The notes under the pieces: generated by a model | What the model saw: the letters and a program-made list of their open reading frames with translations, nothing else | The model's database searches: none | Told to the model about the DNA's origin: nothing | Shown here: positions 8,151-16,939 of the stretch, one piece after another | Layout of the letters: each line of letters begins with the position of its first letter | Position numbering within the stretch: the first letter of the stretch is position 1 | Assembly (NCBI GenBank): GCA_002070415.1 | Contig: MWDF01000003.1 | Location: 57,960 to 118,983 of the forward strand | DNA length: 61,024 bases | Source of the DNA: Firmicutes bacterium ADurb.Bin153 | GTDB lineage: Bacteria; Bacillota; DTU025; MWDF01 | Reading direction: 5' to 3' | Program-made: the position numbers and the translations under genes

Positions 8151-9731
8151 CTACTTCTCGGTCTTCTCGCCCTGGACGGTCGGCTTGGGTATGAGGGCTA
8201 TTATCCTGTCTATCAGCCCCTGGTTCAGCTTGCCGTTTCCTTCCTTCATTATCCCTATGGCCATGGCAACCGTCTGGCCCGAGGGTGTGTTGCCGTACTC
8301 CCTTACGTACTTCTCCAACGATGCCATCACGCCCGGATTCAGCGTCCCGTCACTGTAGCTGAAGTTAGGCGTATTGTCGATGCCCAGTATGAACGCGGCG
8401 AGCTTAGCTACGTATTGCTGCATCGCGTACCGCTCGAACGCGGAGCCCGGGAAGCTTTGTAGGAAATACTCCCAGTCATGGAGCCTGTTGCCCACTTCTT
8501 CCTGCTGGATGTTGAGGGCCCCGTCCATCGCCCAGATGTCATACACCTCGACTTCCTCCAGCATCAAGTACTCGACGGCGTCACGCTGGATGTACTTCTC
8601 GAAGTTCTTCAGCTGGAACTTCGGGTCGGGTATCGCAAGCAGCTCGCCCTCGCCCGTGTAGAATATCCCCAGCCCGACCGGCGCAAGCTTGTCGGCCAGC
8701 TGGTATACCTTCTGCATAGCAGCCTGGTCGGCCGTGCCCGTTGAAGGCAGGGCCTCGTTTATCTTCTGGGCCACTGCCGAAGCATAGTCCCTGTAGACGA
8801 GGAACGCCTCATACCTCCAGTACGGGGACGCCGCCGAAAACGCAGCCACGTACTTGTCGAGAGCCTGCTTCATGGCTTCTGCGGGATCCGCTGCCTTGAC
8901 GGAGGACAGGTAGCTTGCGTAATCCTCCGGAGTGAAAAGGGGCTTCACGGATACGAACCTCGGTTTGATGGCGTCCTGCTCCCAGCCCCAGACCGTCCTT
9001 GCCACCGCTACCGCGTTGGCGTGGTACACGGCCCATATGCTCCTGTATGTGACGAGCTCAGAGATGCCGTCATTGTTCACGTCCGTAAGCTCGGTCGAAC
9101 CGACGGGGTCCATGACCGGCTTGAGCGTCCCCACTTTCCTTCCGTTCTCGTCGAAAATACCACCGTACGTGCCCTCATCGTCCTTGGCGGCCCCTCTGAG
9201 GAGGTCTATCGTAAAATCGATCCCCTCGTACTTCGCGACCATCTTGTAACCGTCGCTCACCAGCATGTCCACCGCCGGGCCGTCGTTTAGCGCATAGAGG
9301 TCGGCCATTATCCTCAGCGTGCCGCCTTCCATCGATACAGGCATTGCAGTGGTGATCCCTCCGGAGCCTCCAGAGGGGAGGTCTATCAGCATGTCGACTG
9401 AGCTGCCGATATCCAGCTTCCCGAAGGTTATCGTTCCAGGATAAGCCGCGCTCTCGGGTCCCAGCCAGTTAAGCAGCTGCTTGCCTTCTTTGCCTTCTAT
9501 TACGAGCAGGCCGTGCTCGGACATGAAATCCGAATCCGCCTGCGCCCTCCTGGCGATCAGGTAGACCTCGTCTACCACACCGTCGCCCGTTACGTCGGCA
9601 TAACCTCCGTATATGTACAAGGCGCCCTCCGGAAGCGGCGGCATCGCCGCCGTCGAGACGGCCGAAAGCGACAATGCGATCACCACGGCCGCGGTGATGG
9701 ATATAATCATCTTCTTGGACAAAGGATTCAC
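8151..9731 (-). CDS. Secreted protein of unknown function with two Asp-rich calcium-like loops
   Basis: Protein of 526 residues with a signal peptide (SITAAVVIALSLSAVSTAA). Two loops, DVTGDGVVDE (46-55) and DVNNDGISE (217-225), match the DxxxDGxxDE calcium loops of VCBS/FG-GAP and dockerin-type modules, which suggests a beta-propeller-like first half. The C-terminal half is alpha-helical and rich in alanine. I do not recognise a family. The GTG at 9731 has an AAAGG very close; a TTG at 9722 would give better spacing and still leave the signal peptide intact. It stands alone, divergent from the lipoprotein gene at 9997. Confidence 0.6.
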   Translation of the reverse strand: MNPLSKKMIISITAAVVIALSLSAVSTAAMPPLPEGALYIYGGYADVTGDGVVDEVYLIARRAQADSDFMSEHGLLVIEGKEGKQLLNWLGPESAAYPGTITFGKLDIGSSVDMLIDLPSGGSGGITTAMPVSMEGGTLRIMADLYALNDGPAVDMLVSDGYKMVAKYEGIDFTIDLLRGAAKDDEGTYGGIFDENGRKVGTLKPVMDPVGSTELTDVNNDGISELVTYRSIWAVYHANAVAVARTVWGWEQDAIKPRFVSVKPLFTPEDYASYLSSVKAADPAEAMKQALDKYVAAFSAASPYWRYEAFLVYRDYASAVAQKINEALPSTGTADQAAMQKVYQLADKLAPVGLGIFYTGEGELLAIPDPKFQLKNFEKYIQRDAVEYLMLEEVEVYDIWAMDGALNIQQEEVGNRLHDWEYFLQSFPGSAFERYAMQQYVAKLAAFILGIDNTPNFSYSDGTLNPGVMASLEKYVREYGNTPSGQTVAMAIGIMKEGNGKLNQGLIDRIIALIPKPTVQGEKTEK

Positions 9732-9972
9732 AACCTTTCGAAGAAATGCTCATTGGTACATTGATATTAACGCAGAGGCCTTTTGACGGGTTTCAGGCCC
9801 TACGGTGAATACCGTCCCCGGCGCAAGTACCGCCGGATATCCATGATTATCTCACAGCGGGGCGCGGCAGTCATACACAAGGCTTCCATTGTCCTTAGCG
9901 CGTCAAAGTTCTATTTTCAGAACAAGCCGTGATATTGGAGGATTTTTCCCGTTCGGGGGAGTAGGAGGTTTC

Positions 9973-9996
9973 ATGCTTATTCTAGGAGGTGCTTAA
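9973..9996 (+). other. Possible seven-codon leader ORF before the lipoprotein gene
   Basis: ATG at 9973 opens MLILGGA and stops at a TAA that directly abuts the lipoprotein ATG (TAAATG). It has its own ribosome site (TAGGAGG, 9962-9968). The second ribosome site (TAGGAGG) for the lipoprotein lies inside the mini-ORF. This is a layout for translational coupling. It may also be chance duplication of a ribosome site. Confidence 0.35.
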
Positions 9997-10614
9997 ATGA
10001 GGCGGGACAGAATACTTTGCGCCTTCGCCGCGATCGTACTTGTGGCAAGCCTTGCGGGCTGCGGGGGCAATTCCTGGTCCTTCGACTTCAAGAAGGAGGC
10101 CGACCTTGCCGCTTTCCCCAAGGTGATGATATGCTCGCCCTTCCGCTGGGACAGGAGCATATTGGGCATCGAGCTGGATGGCTATGCCTTCTTCGGTCCT
10201 TACTACTACATGGGCGACCTGACGATGACGGTCAAGTTCAACCTCTTGACTGACTCTGTGAACACGGCTGACGTCAAGCTGGGCCTGTTCTCGGAACCGA
10301 GCCCGCTCCCCGAGGACTTCGTCGGCGTCTATTGCCAGAAACTGGGTAACGACGGCGCGGTTGAAATCTACATGGCCGAAGGGGCGGACATGGACATCAG
10401 GTTAATCGCGGGCAATCAGCCCGGATACAACAAGAGCGGTGCGAATACCATAAAGATCGTCCGCAAGGGCAACAACTACAGCGCCACCTTGAACGGCTCG
10501 CTAATAGCCCGCTTCGACGCGAATTACTGCTCCCCGGAGCAACTGTATCCCTGGATGTTCTCGTCCTCGGAAGGCGGCAAGGTCTACATAACCAGCATAA
10601 AGGTGGATTACTGA
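9997..10614 (+). CDS. Lipoprotein with a jelly-roll-like domain, paralogue of the one at 23 kb
   Basis: Protein of 205 residues. The signal peptide ends in a lipobox (SLAGC), so it is predicted to be lipid-anchored on the periplasmic side. The mature part is beta-rich and carries NTIKIVRKGNNY followed by SATLNGSLIARFDA near the C-terminus, a pattern common in laminin-G/DUF1080-like sugar-binding folds. The same block appears as NSLEMVKKGDHY/KFTLNGTLLGEYDA in the gene at 23029-23685. The ATG has AGGAGG upstream. Function unknown; carbohydrate or glycan binding is only a fold-based guess. Confidence 0.65.
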   Translation: MRRDRILCAFAAIVLVASLAGCGGNSWSFDFKKEADLAAFPKVMICSPFRWDRSILGIELDGYAFFGPYYYMGDLTMTVKFNLLTDSVNTADVKLGLFSEPSPLPEDFVGVYCQKLGNDGAVEIYMAEGADMDIRLIAGNQPGYNKSGANTIKIVRKGNNYSATLNGSLIARFDANYCSPEQLYPWMFSSSEGGKVYITSIKVDY

Positions 10615-10636
10615 CCGAGATACGCAGTCTTGAAGA

Positions 10637-10677
10637 CGCGCGGATGGCCCCTAGCGACGCAAGGGGCCATCCGCGCG
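10637..10677. terminator. Long perfect hairpin between convergent genes
   Basis: A perfect 16-bp stem (10637-10652 with 10662-10677) with a 9-base loop lies between the lipoprotein gene and the convergent livM fusion. It has no T-tract, so it may act as a bidirectional terminator or as an RNA-end stabiliser. Confidence 0.65.
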
Positions 10678-10695
10678 AAATGCTATCGGGGCCGA

Positions 10696-12423
10696 TCAGC
10701 CCGCCAGCTCTTTCACCAACTCCACGAACCTGTCAGGGTCTTCCACCATCAGCGAATGGCCTACGCCCTCAAGCGCCCTGACCTCGGCATCGGGGAACTC
10801 CGCCGCAGATTCCCTGGCCATGGCCTCGGTGATGAGCGTATCCTTCTTCCCTACCGCTATCAGCACCTTCCCCTTGAAATCCCTGCACCTTCCCGCATAG
10901 TCGAACCTCGCCAGCGCCCTCGGGTGCTCGGTGAAGCTCGCCGGGTTCATCCTGAACGCGCCGTCGACCAGCCTTGCGAGCCTCGCATCGTCCTTCATCG
11001 AAGGTGTCATGGCGCCCAAAGCCGCCTTCATCATGTCCCTCGACGTCTTGTACAGCTCTATGACGGGGTAGTGCTCTTCGGGTGTTACGAGCCCCTTGAC
11101 CGGGCAGGGGTCGATGAGCAGCATCTTCATGACCCTCTCGGGATGGCGGCAGCCCATCGAGACCGCGACGGCCCCTCCCAGGGAGTGCGCCACGACGACG
11201 GCCTCCTTTATCCCGAGCGCGTCCATGAAGCCGAGCATGTAGTCCGCATACACGTCCATGTCTCCCGTGTCGACCCTGTCAGAAAGCCCGCAGTTGGGCA
11301 GGTCGGGGGCTATGCACCTTAAGCCCTCAATATCCATCACGTCCGCGAACCAATCCGAAGATCCGGTGTTCCCGTGGATCATAAGAACCGGGCTGCCCCC
11401 GCCGCTCTCCGTATAATGTATCCTCTTGCCTTTGACCTCGACGAATCGCGAACCCTGCCGCATACCGCCCACCAGCCTCCTCCTGGCCCATATGACCGGC
11501 CTTTGGGCCCATCTGTGCCAGAGCATCATGAGTCCGTAGGAAACCCCCTTGGGGAAGAACATCACGAATACGATCAGCATCACGCCGATTATCAGCGTGA
11601 GCCACTGCCCGAAGCCCCTCGACATGAAATAGGGGAGCCCGAAGATCAGGACGGCCCCGTACAGGGAGCCCTGCACGAAACCGAGCCCGCCTATCATTAT
11701 CGCGGCCAGCAGGTTGACGGATATCGAAAGCCCGAAGCTGGAAGGGATAATGAAGCCTACCGTATGCGCGTACAGCGCTCCAGCTATGCCCCCGTACACC
11801 GCGCTTATCATGAACGCGTGCAGCTTCACCTTCGACACGTCCACGCCGTACGCCCTGGCAGCTATCTCGGAATCCCTTACCATCCTGTACTTCGTGCCCA
11901 TGGGAGAGCCGATGAGCGAGAACGCCCCTACGGACAGCAGCAGGAAGAAGCCGAGGTTGACCGCGTAATTGAGTATCTCCGCCTTGAAGAACGGGACTAT
12001 CTCCCTTATGCCGGTGTGGGCCCCGAGCCACGGCTGGCCCGCAATGAGCTGCTCGATTACGACACCGAAGGCCATCGTCGCTATCGCGAGGTAGAAACCC
12101 TTCATCCTAAGGGCCGGAAGGCCGATGATGTATCCGAAAAGGGCGGTGACAAGGACCACCGGGATCAGGTTCACCGCGAAGGGAAGCCCGTACCTCTGCG
12201 ATAGGAACGCCGTGGTGTAGGCCCCCAGCGCCATGAACGCCGCGTGCCCGATCGAGACCTGGCCGGCCATGCCGGTCAGTATGTTCAGGCCTATCGCGGC
12301 TATGGCGAATATGAGAAGGCGCGAGAAGATGGCCAGTATGTAGGTCTGCGATCGGAAAACTAGCCCCAGCCCGGCCCCTATCGCCAGCGCTATGATTGTG
12401 TACCTCAACAAGCTGCTCTTCAC
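10696..12423 (-). CDS. LivM-type permease fused to an alpha/beta hydrolase
   Basis: A 575-residue fusion. Residues 1 to about 295 form a branched-chain-amino-acid ABC permease of the LivM type (AIGLNILTGMAGQVSIGH, then GLPALRMKGFYLAIATMAFG, with about nine hydrophobic spans and the REIAAxAxG-like EAA loop near 184-194). After a basic linker, residues 326-575 form a complete alpha/beta hydrolase: oxyanion HGNTG near 350, Ser414 in AHSLGG, Asp528 in GKKD, His556 in GVGHS. LivM proteins usually end near residue 300-350. An in-frame ATG at 11463 (Met321), preceded by AGGAGGAGG and GGTGGGCGG, could also release the hydrolase alone. It is the last gene of the liv operon. Confidence 0.9.
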   Translation of the reverse strand: MKSSLLRYTIIALAIGAGLGLVFRSQTYILAIFSRLLIFAIAAIGLNILTGMAGQVSIGHAAFMALGAYTTAFLSQRYGLPFAVNLIPVVLVTALFGYIIGLPALRMKGFYLAIATMAFGVVIEQLIAGQPWLGAHTGIREIVPFFKAEILNYAVNLGFFLLLSVGAFSLIGSPMGTKYRMVRDSEIAARAYGVDVSKVKLHAFMISAVYGGIAGALYAHTVGFIIPSSFGLSISVNLLAAIMIGGLGFVQGSLYGAVLIFGLPYFMSRGFGQWLTLIIGVMLIVFVMFFPKGVSYGLMMLWHRWAQRPVIWARRRLVGGMRQGSRFVEVKGKRIHYTESGGGSPVLMIHGNTGSSDWFADVMDIEGLRCIAPDLPNCGLSDRVDTGDMDVYADYMLGFMDALGIKEAVVVAHSLGGAVAVSMGCRHPERVMKMLLIDPCPVKGLVTPEEHYPVIELYKTSRDMMKAALGAMTPSMKDDARLARLVDGAFRMNPASFTEHPRALARFDYAGRCRDFKGKVLIAVGKKDTLITEAMARESAAEFPDAEVRALEGVGHSLMVEDPDRFVELVKELAG

Positions 12424-12429
12424 CCCGGC

Positions 12430-13362
12430 TCACACCTTCCCCTTGAACCTGGAGGCGAAGAGCCCGTCGGGCTTCACCGCCAGCATGACGATTATGATTA
12501 TCAGTATTATCGAGAACTGGTAGTCCACCGGATTGGCCGACGTTATGTTCAGCGCCGTGAACCCTGCGGACATCAAGGTGACCACCGTCTCTTGTATCAG
12601 GCCTAGCATCAGGCCTCCGACTATGGCGCCGAACAGGCTCGAGAAGCCTCCCAGCACCGCCGCCGTCAGCCCGTATATCTGCATCTCGACCATCATGGAC
12701 GGCGTGACCGAGGACTTGTAGGCTATGAGCATGCCCACCAGGGCCGAGAGGGCTATCCCTATGCCCCAGGCCGCGGCGTCCACGCTCCTGGTGTTCACCC
12801 CGACCGCCTGGGCGCCGATTACATCCTGCGCCTTGGCCCTGACCGCGGTCCCGAACTTGGTGTACTTGAAGAAGAAAGCCAGCGCCACCGACACCCCGAG
12901 GGCGATCAACGCCCCGGCTAGGTCGTTTGCGGGCAGTATCAGTATCCCCTTGCTCATCCTTATGATCAGCGGGGCCTTGTCGAGGACCTTGGGGAATATC
13001 AGAGGCTCGGTTCCCCAGATGGCGAATGCCAGCGCCTCGATTATCATCAGAAGCCCCAGCGTGATTATCAGCATCGAACTGTGTGACAGGCCCTTGACCC
13101 TTTTCATCAGGAACTTGTCTATGAGCACGCCAAGGACGAGCCCGGCCGCCGCTCCGGCAAGGAGCGTCAGGACTACATTCCCGGTCAGCAGATAGACGGA
13201 CAGAGCGACGAACGTCGAGAACATGCCCGAGTTTCCGTGGGCGAAGTTCATCACGTCCACCGTCCTGAATATCAACGATATGCCCAGGCCCATCAGCCCG
13301 TAAAGCGACCCCTTGGAAAGCCCGAAGAGGACGGCCTGCAACAACCTGGTACCCAAACTCAT
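12430..13362 (-). CDS. livH: LivH-type branched-chain amino acid ABC permease
   Basis: Inner-membrane permease of 310 residues, the usual LivH length, with about eight hydrophobic spans. The N-terminus GLSKGSLYGLMGLGISLIF and the TVDVMNFAHG block that follows are typical of the LivH half of the heterodimer. The ATG has AGGAGGTG upstream. It is followed after 6 bases by the livM fusion and preceded after 11 bases by livF, so all five transport genes are one unit. The substrate may be an amino acid or another small carboxylate or amide, because Liv systems vary widely. Confidence 0.92.
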   Translation of the reverse strand: MSLGTRLLQAVLFGLSKGSLYGLMGLGISLIFRTVDVMNFAHGNSGMFSTFVALSVYLLTGNVVLTLLAGAAAGLVLGVLIDKFLMKRVKGLSHSSMLIITLGLLMIIEALAFAIWGTEPLIFPKVLDKAPLIIRMSKGILILPANDLAGALIALGVSVALAFFFKYTKFGTAVRAKAQDVIGAQAVGVNTRSVDAAAWGIGIALSALVGMLIAYKSSVTPSMMVEMQIYGLTAAVLGGFSSLFGAIVGGLMLGLIQETVVTLMSAGFTALNITSANPVDYQFSIILIIIIVMLAVKPDGLFASRFKGKV

Positions 13363-13373
13363 AGCCGCACCTC

Positions 13374-14069
13374 CTATATGCCCAGGTATGCCTTCTTGAC
13401 GTCCTCCGACTCAAGAAGGTCCTCGGATCTTCCTTCGAGCGCGATCCTGCCGGTCTCCATTATGTACGCCCTCTGCGATATGCCCAGCGCCTTGAATGCG
13501 TTCTGCTCGATGAGCAGAATCGAAAGGCCGCGCTCCTCCCTTAGCCTTTCCAGGGATTCGAAGACCTGGTCGACCAGTATGGGCGCAAGGCCCAGTGAGG
13601 GTTCGTCCAGCATCAGCAGCTTCGGGTCCGCCATCAGCGCCCTTCCTATCGCCAGCATCTGCTGCTCCCCTCCTGAAAGGTACCCTGACACCTGGTCCTT
13701 CCTCTCCTTGAGTACCGGGAACAGGTCATGGACGAGGCCGAGCCCTTTCGAATAGCTGCCTCGCCTGTACGAGCCCATCCTTAGGTTCTCGTCCACGGTC
13801 AGCTCCGGGAAGATGTGCCTTCCCTCGGGGCACAGCACCAGGCCCTTCGACACCCTTGCGAAGTTCGTGGCCCTCGATATGTCCTCGCCGTCGAATTCCA
13901 CGGTGCCGCCCGATTCAACGATGCCGGCGAGTCCCATCACGGTGGACGACTTGCCAGCGCCGTTGGCCCCGATTACGGCGACTATCTCGCCCTTCCCTAC
14001 CTCGAATGATATCCCCTTCACGGCCTTTACGTGGCCGTAGCTCACGGTGAAGCCCTCAGCCCTAAGCAC
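13374..14069 (-). CDS. livF: LivF-type ABC transporter ATPase
   Basis: Cytoplasmic ATPase subunit of 231 residues. It has Walker A GANGAGKSS, the signature LSGGEQQML, Walker B LLMLDEPSLGLAP and the H-loop region replaced by the LivF-type LLIEQN. The short length and LSGGEQQMLAIGRALM form identify LivF rather than LivG. It starts at a GTG that overlaps the end of livG by 8 bases, which implies translational coupling. Confidence 0.92.
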   Translation of the reverse strand: MLRAEGFTVSYGHVKAVKGISFEVGKGEIVAVIGANGAGKSSTVMGLAGIVESGGTVEFDGEDISRATNFARVSKGLVLCPEGRHIFPELTVDENLRMGSYRRGSYSKGLGLVHDLFPVLKERKDQVSGYLSGGEQQMLAIGRALMADPKLLMLDEPSLGLAPILVDQVFESLERLREERGLSILLIEQNAFKALGISQRAYIMETGRIALEGRSEDLLESEDVKKAYLGI

Positions 14070-14832
14070 GCTTCCTCACCCCCATATCCGACTTGCCGAG
14101 GTATACGGCGATGACCTTCGGGTCGGACGCTATCATCGCAGGGGGACCTTCGGCCACCTTCTCGCCGAAGTTCATGACGGTGATCATGTCGGATACTTCC
14201 ATCACCATGTTCATGTCGTGCTCCACCAGCAGCATCGTCACGCCCGCCGCCTTGACCTTCCTGAAGACCTGGTCCATCTCGCGGGTCTCGTCGTTGTTGA
14301 GCCCTGCCGCCGGCTCGTCCAGCAGCAGCAGCCTCGGTGCGGACACGAGCGCCCTTGCCAGCTCGACCCTCTTCAGTATCCCGTATGGCAGGGACTGGGG
14401 CATCGAATTGAGCCTGTCCTTTATCCCCATCATCTCGGCGACTTCGAGCACCCTGTCGCGGGTCCCCTCCGTGAATCGCCTACCCGCGCCGGGCAGGAAG
14501 GGGATTTCCCTGCTTCTATACTCGTGGATCAGGCCTGAGAGGATGTTCTCGTACACCGTGGTGTTCCTGAAAAGCTGCAGGTTCTGGAACGTCCTGCTTA
14601 TGCCCCTGTACACCACCTTCTCGGAGGGGATGCCGTTCAGGCTGGCTCCGTCGAAGAGCACCTCGCCCGAGGTGGGCTCTATTATCCGCGATATGACGTT
14701 GAAAAGCGTCGTCTTGCCGGCGCCGTTCGGGCCTATCAGCGAATGGATGGTGCCGGGCGCCACCTTCATGGACATGTCCTTCACGGCGGTCAGGCCGCCG
14801 AAGCGGACAGTTACGTTTCGAGTCTCTAGCAT
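14062..14832 (-). CDS. livG: LivG-type ABC transporter ATPase
   Basis: Cytoplasmic ATPase subunit of 256 residues with Walker A GPNGAGKTT, Walker B LLLLDEPAAGLNN, the H-loop LLVEHDMNMVM, and the LivG hallmark RGISRTFQNLQLF. The signature region is diverged (SLPYGILKRVELARAL in place of LSGGQ), which is normal for LivG. An ATG with AAGGAG upstream is used. The gene follows a hairpin that separates it from the binding-protein gene. Confidence 0.92.
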   Translation of the reverse strand: MLETRNVTVRFGGLTAVKDMSMKVAPGTIHSLIGPNGAGKTTLFNVISRIIEPTSGEVLFDGASLNGIPSEKVVYRGISRTFQNLQLFRNTTVYENILSGLIHEYRSREIPFLPGAGRRFTEGTRDRVLEVAEMMGIKDRLNSMPQSLPYGILKRVELARALVSAPRLLLLDEPAAGLNNDETREMDQVFRKVKAAGVTMLLVEHDMNMVMEVSDMITVMNFGEKVAEGPPAMIASDPKVIAVYLGKSDMGVRKRA

Positions 14833-14856
14833 CTGGGCGCTCCTTACGTGGAAGTA

Positions 14857-14887
14857 GGCCGCGGATCCCCTGACGGGGTCCGCGGCC
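14857..14887 (-). terminator. Hairpin between livK and livG
   Basis: A 13-bp stem with one bulged base (14857-14870 with 14875-14887, 4-base loop) lies in the 70-base gap after livK. There is no T-tract. Such hairpins after binding-protein genes usually stabilise the 5' message or partly end transcription, which gives more binding protein than permease. Confidence 0.6.
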
Positions 14888-14902
14888 CTGGTAACGCTCT
14901 TG

Positions 14903-16081
14903 TTATCTGAGGTAGATCCAGTCGCTTGCGACCTCGAGCCTGTCCTTCGTGAACCTCAGGACGTACATCGACTGCTTGCCTAGCCTGCATGTCCAGTCAT
15001 TCGCATCGTACGCGCCGTAGCTGATGTCCACGGCCACCATGCCGGAGAACTTGTTGAATGACTCCATCGCCTTCACCAATCCCTCCCTGGTGAGGTTCCT
15101 GCCGGCCCTCTTGAGCCCTTCGACGAATATCTCGGCCGCGGTCAGGCCCGCCACGCCGAAGGCGTTGGGCAGCTGGCCGGGGAATGTCTGCTGGTACACC
15201 TTGAATATCGGCAGGTTCGCGTCGGTGAAATCGACGTTGACCCAGGCCATCGCCTCTACTCCGACCGCGTTGCCGGCGGCTCCCGCCGCGACTGTCAGGT
15301 CGGCGTTGGAATATGTCATCAAGTAGGTGGGCCTCGTGAGCTTGAAGTCACCCCTGGCCTGCTTGAGGAACGAGGCGCTCTGCGGGTTGAACAGGCCCAC
15401 TACCACGGCGTCCGGATCGGCCGCGGTAAGCTGCAGGATCTGAGACGACATGTCGGAGGCAGTCGCCTCCACGGGTATGTCGGCCACTACCTTAAGGCCG
15501 CGCTTGGCCGCCTCGGCCTTTACGGAAGCCGCGATCTCCTTGCCGTCGTCGAGGTTCCTGTAGATGACGGCTATCGTCTTGGCCTTCTTGGTCTCGGCGA
15601 GGTACTTCACCATGAGGACGCCCTCGGTGGTGTAGTTGGGCTGCACGGGGAATATGTACCTGTTCGGCGGTATCGCTATGATGCCCGTGCCCGCGCCCTG
15701 GTAGATGTGGGGCACCTTGTTGGTCTCGAGGTACTTGTACGTCGCGACGACGCCGGGGGTGCCCAGCCCGCCCACTAGCGCGAACACCTTGTCCTGCTCG
15801 ACGAGCTTCTTGACCGCCACCGTCGTGTTCGCGGCGTTCAACTGGTCGTCCTCGATGACGAACCTGATCTGGCGGCCGTTGACACCGCCGTTCTTGTTGA
15901 TCCAGTTGAAATAGGCCTTTATGCCGTTGGCATAGGGGACGCCGATCGCGGCGTAAGGGCCTGACTGCGCTATGAAGCTGCCCACTAGGATTTCCTTCTC
16001 CGTCACTCCGGGTTCGGCCGCCATGACGGTCCCCGCCGCCAGGAGCGCGAGAGCAAGGGCGATGATAAGGATCTTCTTCAT
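14903..16081 (-). CDS. Periplasmic Liv-type substrate-binding protein
   Basis: Type I periplasmic binding protein of 392 residues (family 6) that feeds the LivFGHM complex. The signal peptide MKKILIIALALALLAAGTVM ends before AAEPGVTEKEI. The mature N-terminus EILVGSFIAQSGPYAAIGVP and the DDQLNAANTTVAVKKLVEQDKVFALVG segment are typical of the LivK/amide-binding group. There is no lipobox. The ATG has GGAGGGG upstream. The ligand is not predictable; the neighbouring acyl-CoA genes hint at a non-amino-acid substrate. Confidence 0.9.
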   Translation of the reverse strand: MKKILIIALALALLAAGTVMAAEPGVTEKEILVGSFIAQSGPYAAIGVPYANGIKAYFNWINKNGGVNGRQIRFVIEDDQLNAANTTVAVKKLVEQDKVFALVGGLGTPGVVATYKYLETNKVPHIYQGAGTGIIAIPPNRYIFPVQPNYTTEGVLMVKYLAETKKAKTIAVIYRNLDDGKEIAASVKAEAAKRGLKVVADIPVEATASDMSSQILQLTAADPDAVVVGLFNPQSASFLKQARGDFKLTRPTYLMTYSNADLTVAAGAAGNAVGVEAMAWVNVDFTDANLPIFKVYQQTFPGQLPNAFGVAGLTAAEIFVEGLKRAGRNLTREGLVKAMESFNKFSGMVAVDISYGAYDANDWTCRLGKQSMYVLRFTKDRLEVASDWIYLR

Positions 16082-16155
16082 TTTACCCCTCCTATGTTCA
16101 ATCTAAGCCTTCAATGCCTTTGGACCTGCGGCCGTGCCGTCCTTTGCGACGGCCG

Positions 16156-16893
16156 TCAGATCACCAATCCTCCGGATGCCCTGATCACCTGGCCTGTAAC
16201 GTAGCTCGACTCGTCGCTCGCCAGGAACGCGACCACCTCGGCTATCTCGCTCGGCTCGCCGAGCCTCTTGAAATAGGTCTTCTCCTTGATGGGGTCAAGG
16301 ACCTTGTCCGGTACCGTCGCCATCATCGGCGTGTTTATGTATCCCGGGGCCACCGCGTTAGCGCGCACGTTCGCGCCCTTCCTCGAGAATTCCCTCGCCC
16401 ATGTCTTTGTCATGGACACCACCCCACCTTTCGTGGCGGCGTAGTTGGTCTGCCCTATGTTGCCGTCCAGCCCAACCACCGAGGATATGGTGACTATGGC
16501 GCCCTTGCCCTGCTCCATCATCATCGGGCCTATCGCCCTCGTCATGACGAAGGGGCCCTTCAAGTTCACGTCTATTACGAACTGCCAGTCCTCGTCGCTC
16601 ATCTTGTGGATCAGGGCGTCCTTGGTCACACCCGCGTTGTTGACGAGCACGTCGATCCTGCCCTTCTCCTCCCTGACCTTGGCCGCAAAGCCGTTGACCG
16701 CGGCCGTGTCAGTCACGCTCAGCGCCACGCCCTTCACGTTCGCGTGCTCCGATTCGAGCTCCGCGAGCGCTTCCTGGTTGAGGTCCACTGCGTAGACGCA
16801 CTCCGCGCCGTACTCCAGGAACTTCCCCACTATCGCCTTTCCTATGCCCCGTCCGCCGCCGGTTACGACGCAGACCTTTCCGGCCATCTTCAT
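16156..16893 (-). CDS. FabG-like short-chain reductase (3-oxoacyl-ACP/CoA reductase)
   Basis: Cytoplasmic NAD(P)-dependent SDR of 245 residues that interconverts 3-oxoacyl and 3-hydroxyacyl thioesters. It shows TGGGRGIG (cofactor loop), NNAG, the catalytic Ser of TISSVVG, YAATKGG with the Tyr/Lys pair, and VAPGYINTPM. I chose the ATG at 16893 because GGAAGG lies 9 bases upstream; a GTG 9 bases earlier overlaps the ribosome site. It lies between the KAS III-like gene and livK in a leftward operon, so a role in breakdown (3-hydroxyacyl-CoA oxidation) is as likely as one in fatty-acid synthesis. PhaB-type acetoacetyl-CoA reductase is the closest alternative. Confidence 0.88.
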   Translation of the reverse strand: MKMAGKVCVVTGGGRGIGKAIVGKFLEYGAECVYAVDLNQEALAELESEHANVKGVALSVTDTAAVNGFAAKVREEKGRIDVLVNNAGVTKDALIHKMSDEDWQFVIDVNLKGPFVMTRAIGPMMMEQGKGAIVTISSVVGLDGNIGQTNYAATKGGVVSMTKTWAREFSRKGANVRANAVAPGYINTPMMATVPDKVLDPIKEKTYFKRLGEPSEIAEVVAFLASDESSYVTGQVIRASGGLVI

Positions 16894-16939
16894 GCCGATC
16901 ACCCTTCCGTGCTTAATCTCATCAGGTATCCCAGAAGGC

